Part shown: piece by piece, positions 52,597-53,683 of the stretch | How the letters are laid out: every line of letters starts with the position of its first letter | How positions within the stretch are numbered: the first letter of the stretch is position 1 | Assembly (NCBI GenBank): GCA_027483605.1 | Contig: JAIXUE010000006.1 | Coordinates: 1 to 53,683, forward strand | Direction: 5' to 3' | From: Cryomorphaceae bacterium | Lineage (GTDB): Bacteria; Bacteroidota; Bacteroidia; Flavobacteriales_D; Crocinitomicaceae | DNA: 53,683 bases | Made by a program: the position numbers and the translations under genes | The notes under the pieces: generated by a model | What the model was told of the DNA's origin: nothing | The model's database searches: none | Seen by the model: the letters and a program-made list of their open reading frames with translations, nothing else

Positions 52597-53417
52597 CTAT
52601 GGGATGAACTTTAATAAAGTTGAACCATCATCGTAATGGACTATTACAATTGCATTACACAAATTATTTGGTGAAACTTTTTGACCTAGTGTATTAGTAT
52701 AATATAAAACCTCTTTTTTGGGGGAAGTTAATTCATTTAAATTACTAGTTGCACTTTGGACACAGCGAACTGAAAAACCTGTTTTTCTATCTGCATAAGA
52801 AAGACCAACACCTTTACTATAACCATGTAACTCTAGATAAACTCCCTCCGTTTGGTCATTGACGTTAATCGAATTTGTCCAGTACCAAGCGTCTTCATAC
52901 CCCCTCCAAAAGTACCATTCTGTGACCTGTAGCCTAAAGGGACACATGTAAAGTCACTAATATTCGTAGCTAAATTCGGTGCGTGCCATAATCCTGTTCC
53001 GTTTTCAATGGTGCCAGTATCTTTCAACGCCTCGCCTGCTAATTGATTCCCACCGAAATTAGCAAATAAAATAGTCCAATCTGCTACTGTTGGAACTTTC
53101 CAACCTTGTGGGCAAATATTTCTGGAATCATTAACTGAATACCAATTGTATAAAGTACCCTGTGGGTACTGATTTACAGAATCATTATACCAATAGCACC
53201 ATGCAGGCATTCCCTCAATTGCCCAAGTTCCATTTCCAATTGAATTTGGAATAATTTCCCCATTGGAAAATTTTGTAGTTCTTAAGTTTTGTTTAAACCA
53301 CACTTGCCCCCCAATATTTATGATATCATATTGGTTGCCATCTAAATCCAAAACTTGATTTTGAGCGACAATTTGGAAACTGATCGAATAAATTAATATA
53401 AGAATTATCTTGTACAT
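52597..53417 (-). pseudogene. Secreted FISUMP-domain protein, broken by a frameshift near 52900-52911
   Basis: The gene starts at 53417 with a signal peptide (MYKIILILIYSISFQIVAQ) and a Fibrobacter-succinogenes-major-paralogous (FISUMP, TIGR02145) domain: DLDGNQYDIINIGGQVWFKQ, CPQGWKVPTVADWTILFANF and LGYRSQNGTF. After NGTF the frame moves to unrelated residues and stops at 52833. The missing end lies in another frame: GYEDAWYWTNSIN, then KTGFSVRCVQS and a short tail ending at 52597. One T added in the TTTT run (52908-52911) or one G in the GGGGG run (52900-52904), minus strand, restores NGTFWRGYEDAWYWT. The tail resembles a T9SS type A sorting end (EVLYYTNTLGQKV). Likely a surface or secreted protein that is newly inactive, or a sequencing error. 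Confidence 0.85.
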
Positions 53418-53683
53418 TATTATGAAATTTTAGTTTTGACCTATTAGAATTATTCGCAACAATCTTACGATTATAACTTTAAAAGAAAGTGTATTCAAAC
53501 ATTATTACAAATTTAACATATTAGGATTTATTCAACCGATTTCATCTTAATCTAAGATAAAATTTGCCACATCAATTATAATCATCGTATCAATAAAATA
53601 TGGTAATTGGTAATTTTTGAATAAAATAAAAATAACTAATCCATTTTTTCCCCTACCTTTGCAACAAGTCCTATATGGCTGTA
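53418..53683. other. AT-rich intergenic end of the window
   Basis: No gene is seen in 266 bases of AT-rich sequence. A perfect promoter -7 element TACCTTTG lies at 53654-53661 on the plus strand, so the next gene or RNA probably starts just beyond the window. Confidence 0.6.
53654..53661 (+). promoter_or_regulatory. -7 element TACCTTTG at the window end
   Basis: Perfect TAnnTTTG; the transcript it would start lies outside the window. Confidence 0.5.

Overview
The window is a chromosomal stretch of a Bacteroidota bacterium, most likely of the order Flavobacteriales (placement below phylum is inference). Signs visible in the sequence are type IX secretion (T9SS) C-terminal sorting domains on several large secreted proteins (type A tails and one gliding-type B tail), promoter elements of the Bacteroidota form TAnnTTTG, absence of clear Shine-Dalgarno sites, DUF4199, a secDF fusion, a YwqK/MORN protein and a Rho factor with a long polar N-terminal extension. 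Gene density is very high, with many 1-4 base overlaps and five convergent gene pairs whose stop codons overlap.

Layout: 1-3.2 kb rho (5' end cut by the window), a DUF4199 membrane protein and mpl (peptidoglycan recycling); 3.2-5.7 kb a secreted coiled-coil/TPR-like protein in an operon with mpl; 5.8-8.2 kb a FAD oxidoreductase, DUF2452 and yaaA; 8.2-11.4 kb a T9SS protein with four SprB repeats; 11.4-14.4 kb a VIT-VWA-TPR-DUF2135 protein; 14.5-17.5 kb secDF with its own promoter and terminator; 17.6-20.9 kb a four-gene operon (GT2, HAD-IIIA phosphatase, MORN protein, GT4) for surface glycan work; 21-26.8 kb a two-gene operon of secreted T9SS proteins, a PNGase F-like glycosidase carrying a LamG insertion and a choice-of-anchor B protein; 26.8-28.7 kb fbaA-accD; 28.8 kb a 56-codon small gene with its own terminator; 29-33.7 kb two small stress/lipid-binding type proteins, uvrB, DUF3817, a SRPBCC protein and fabI; 33.7-35.6 kb a sigma factor with a one-TM partner; 35.6-41.7 kb two more secreted proteins (BNR/VPS10 and NIDO plus type B sorting domain); 41.7-48.1 kb housekeeping genes (osmC-like, rlmB, a YjjG-type HAD, a membrane protein, upp, an MFS transporter, kup).

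From 48.1 kb the character changes: tRNA-Leu(GAG), a gene-free stretch of about 470 bases with tandem and inverted repeats, a TacA-TacT type toxin-antitoxin pair with a perfect palindrome between its promoter elements, then a lipoprotein/metallo-hydrolase/thioesterase run, tRNA-Asp(GTC), and an AT-rich tail with two genes (DUF2971 and a FISUMP-domain protein) that are each broken by one frameshift in a homopolymer run. This tail looks like accessory DNA next to a tRNA gene.

Most of the window is ordinary core genome. I did not find a clearly undescribed multi-gene system; the best candidates for follow-up are the TA operator, the split PNGase F enzyme and its partner, the unannotated small gene, the repeat cluster after tRNA-Leu and the doubly frameshifted tRNA-Asp island.
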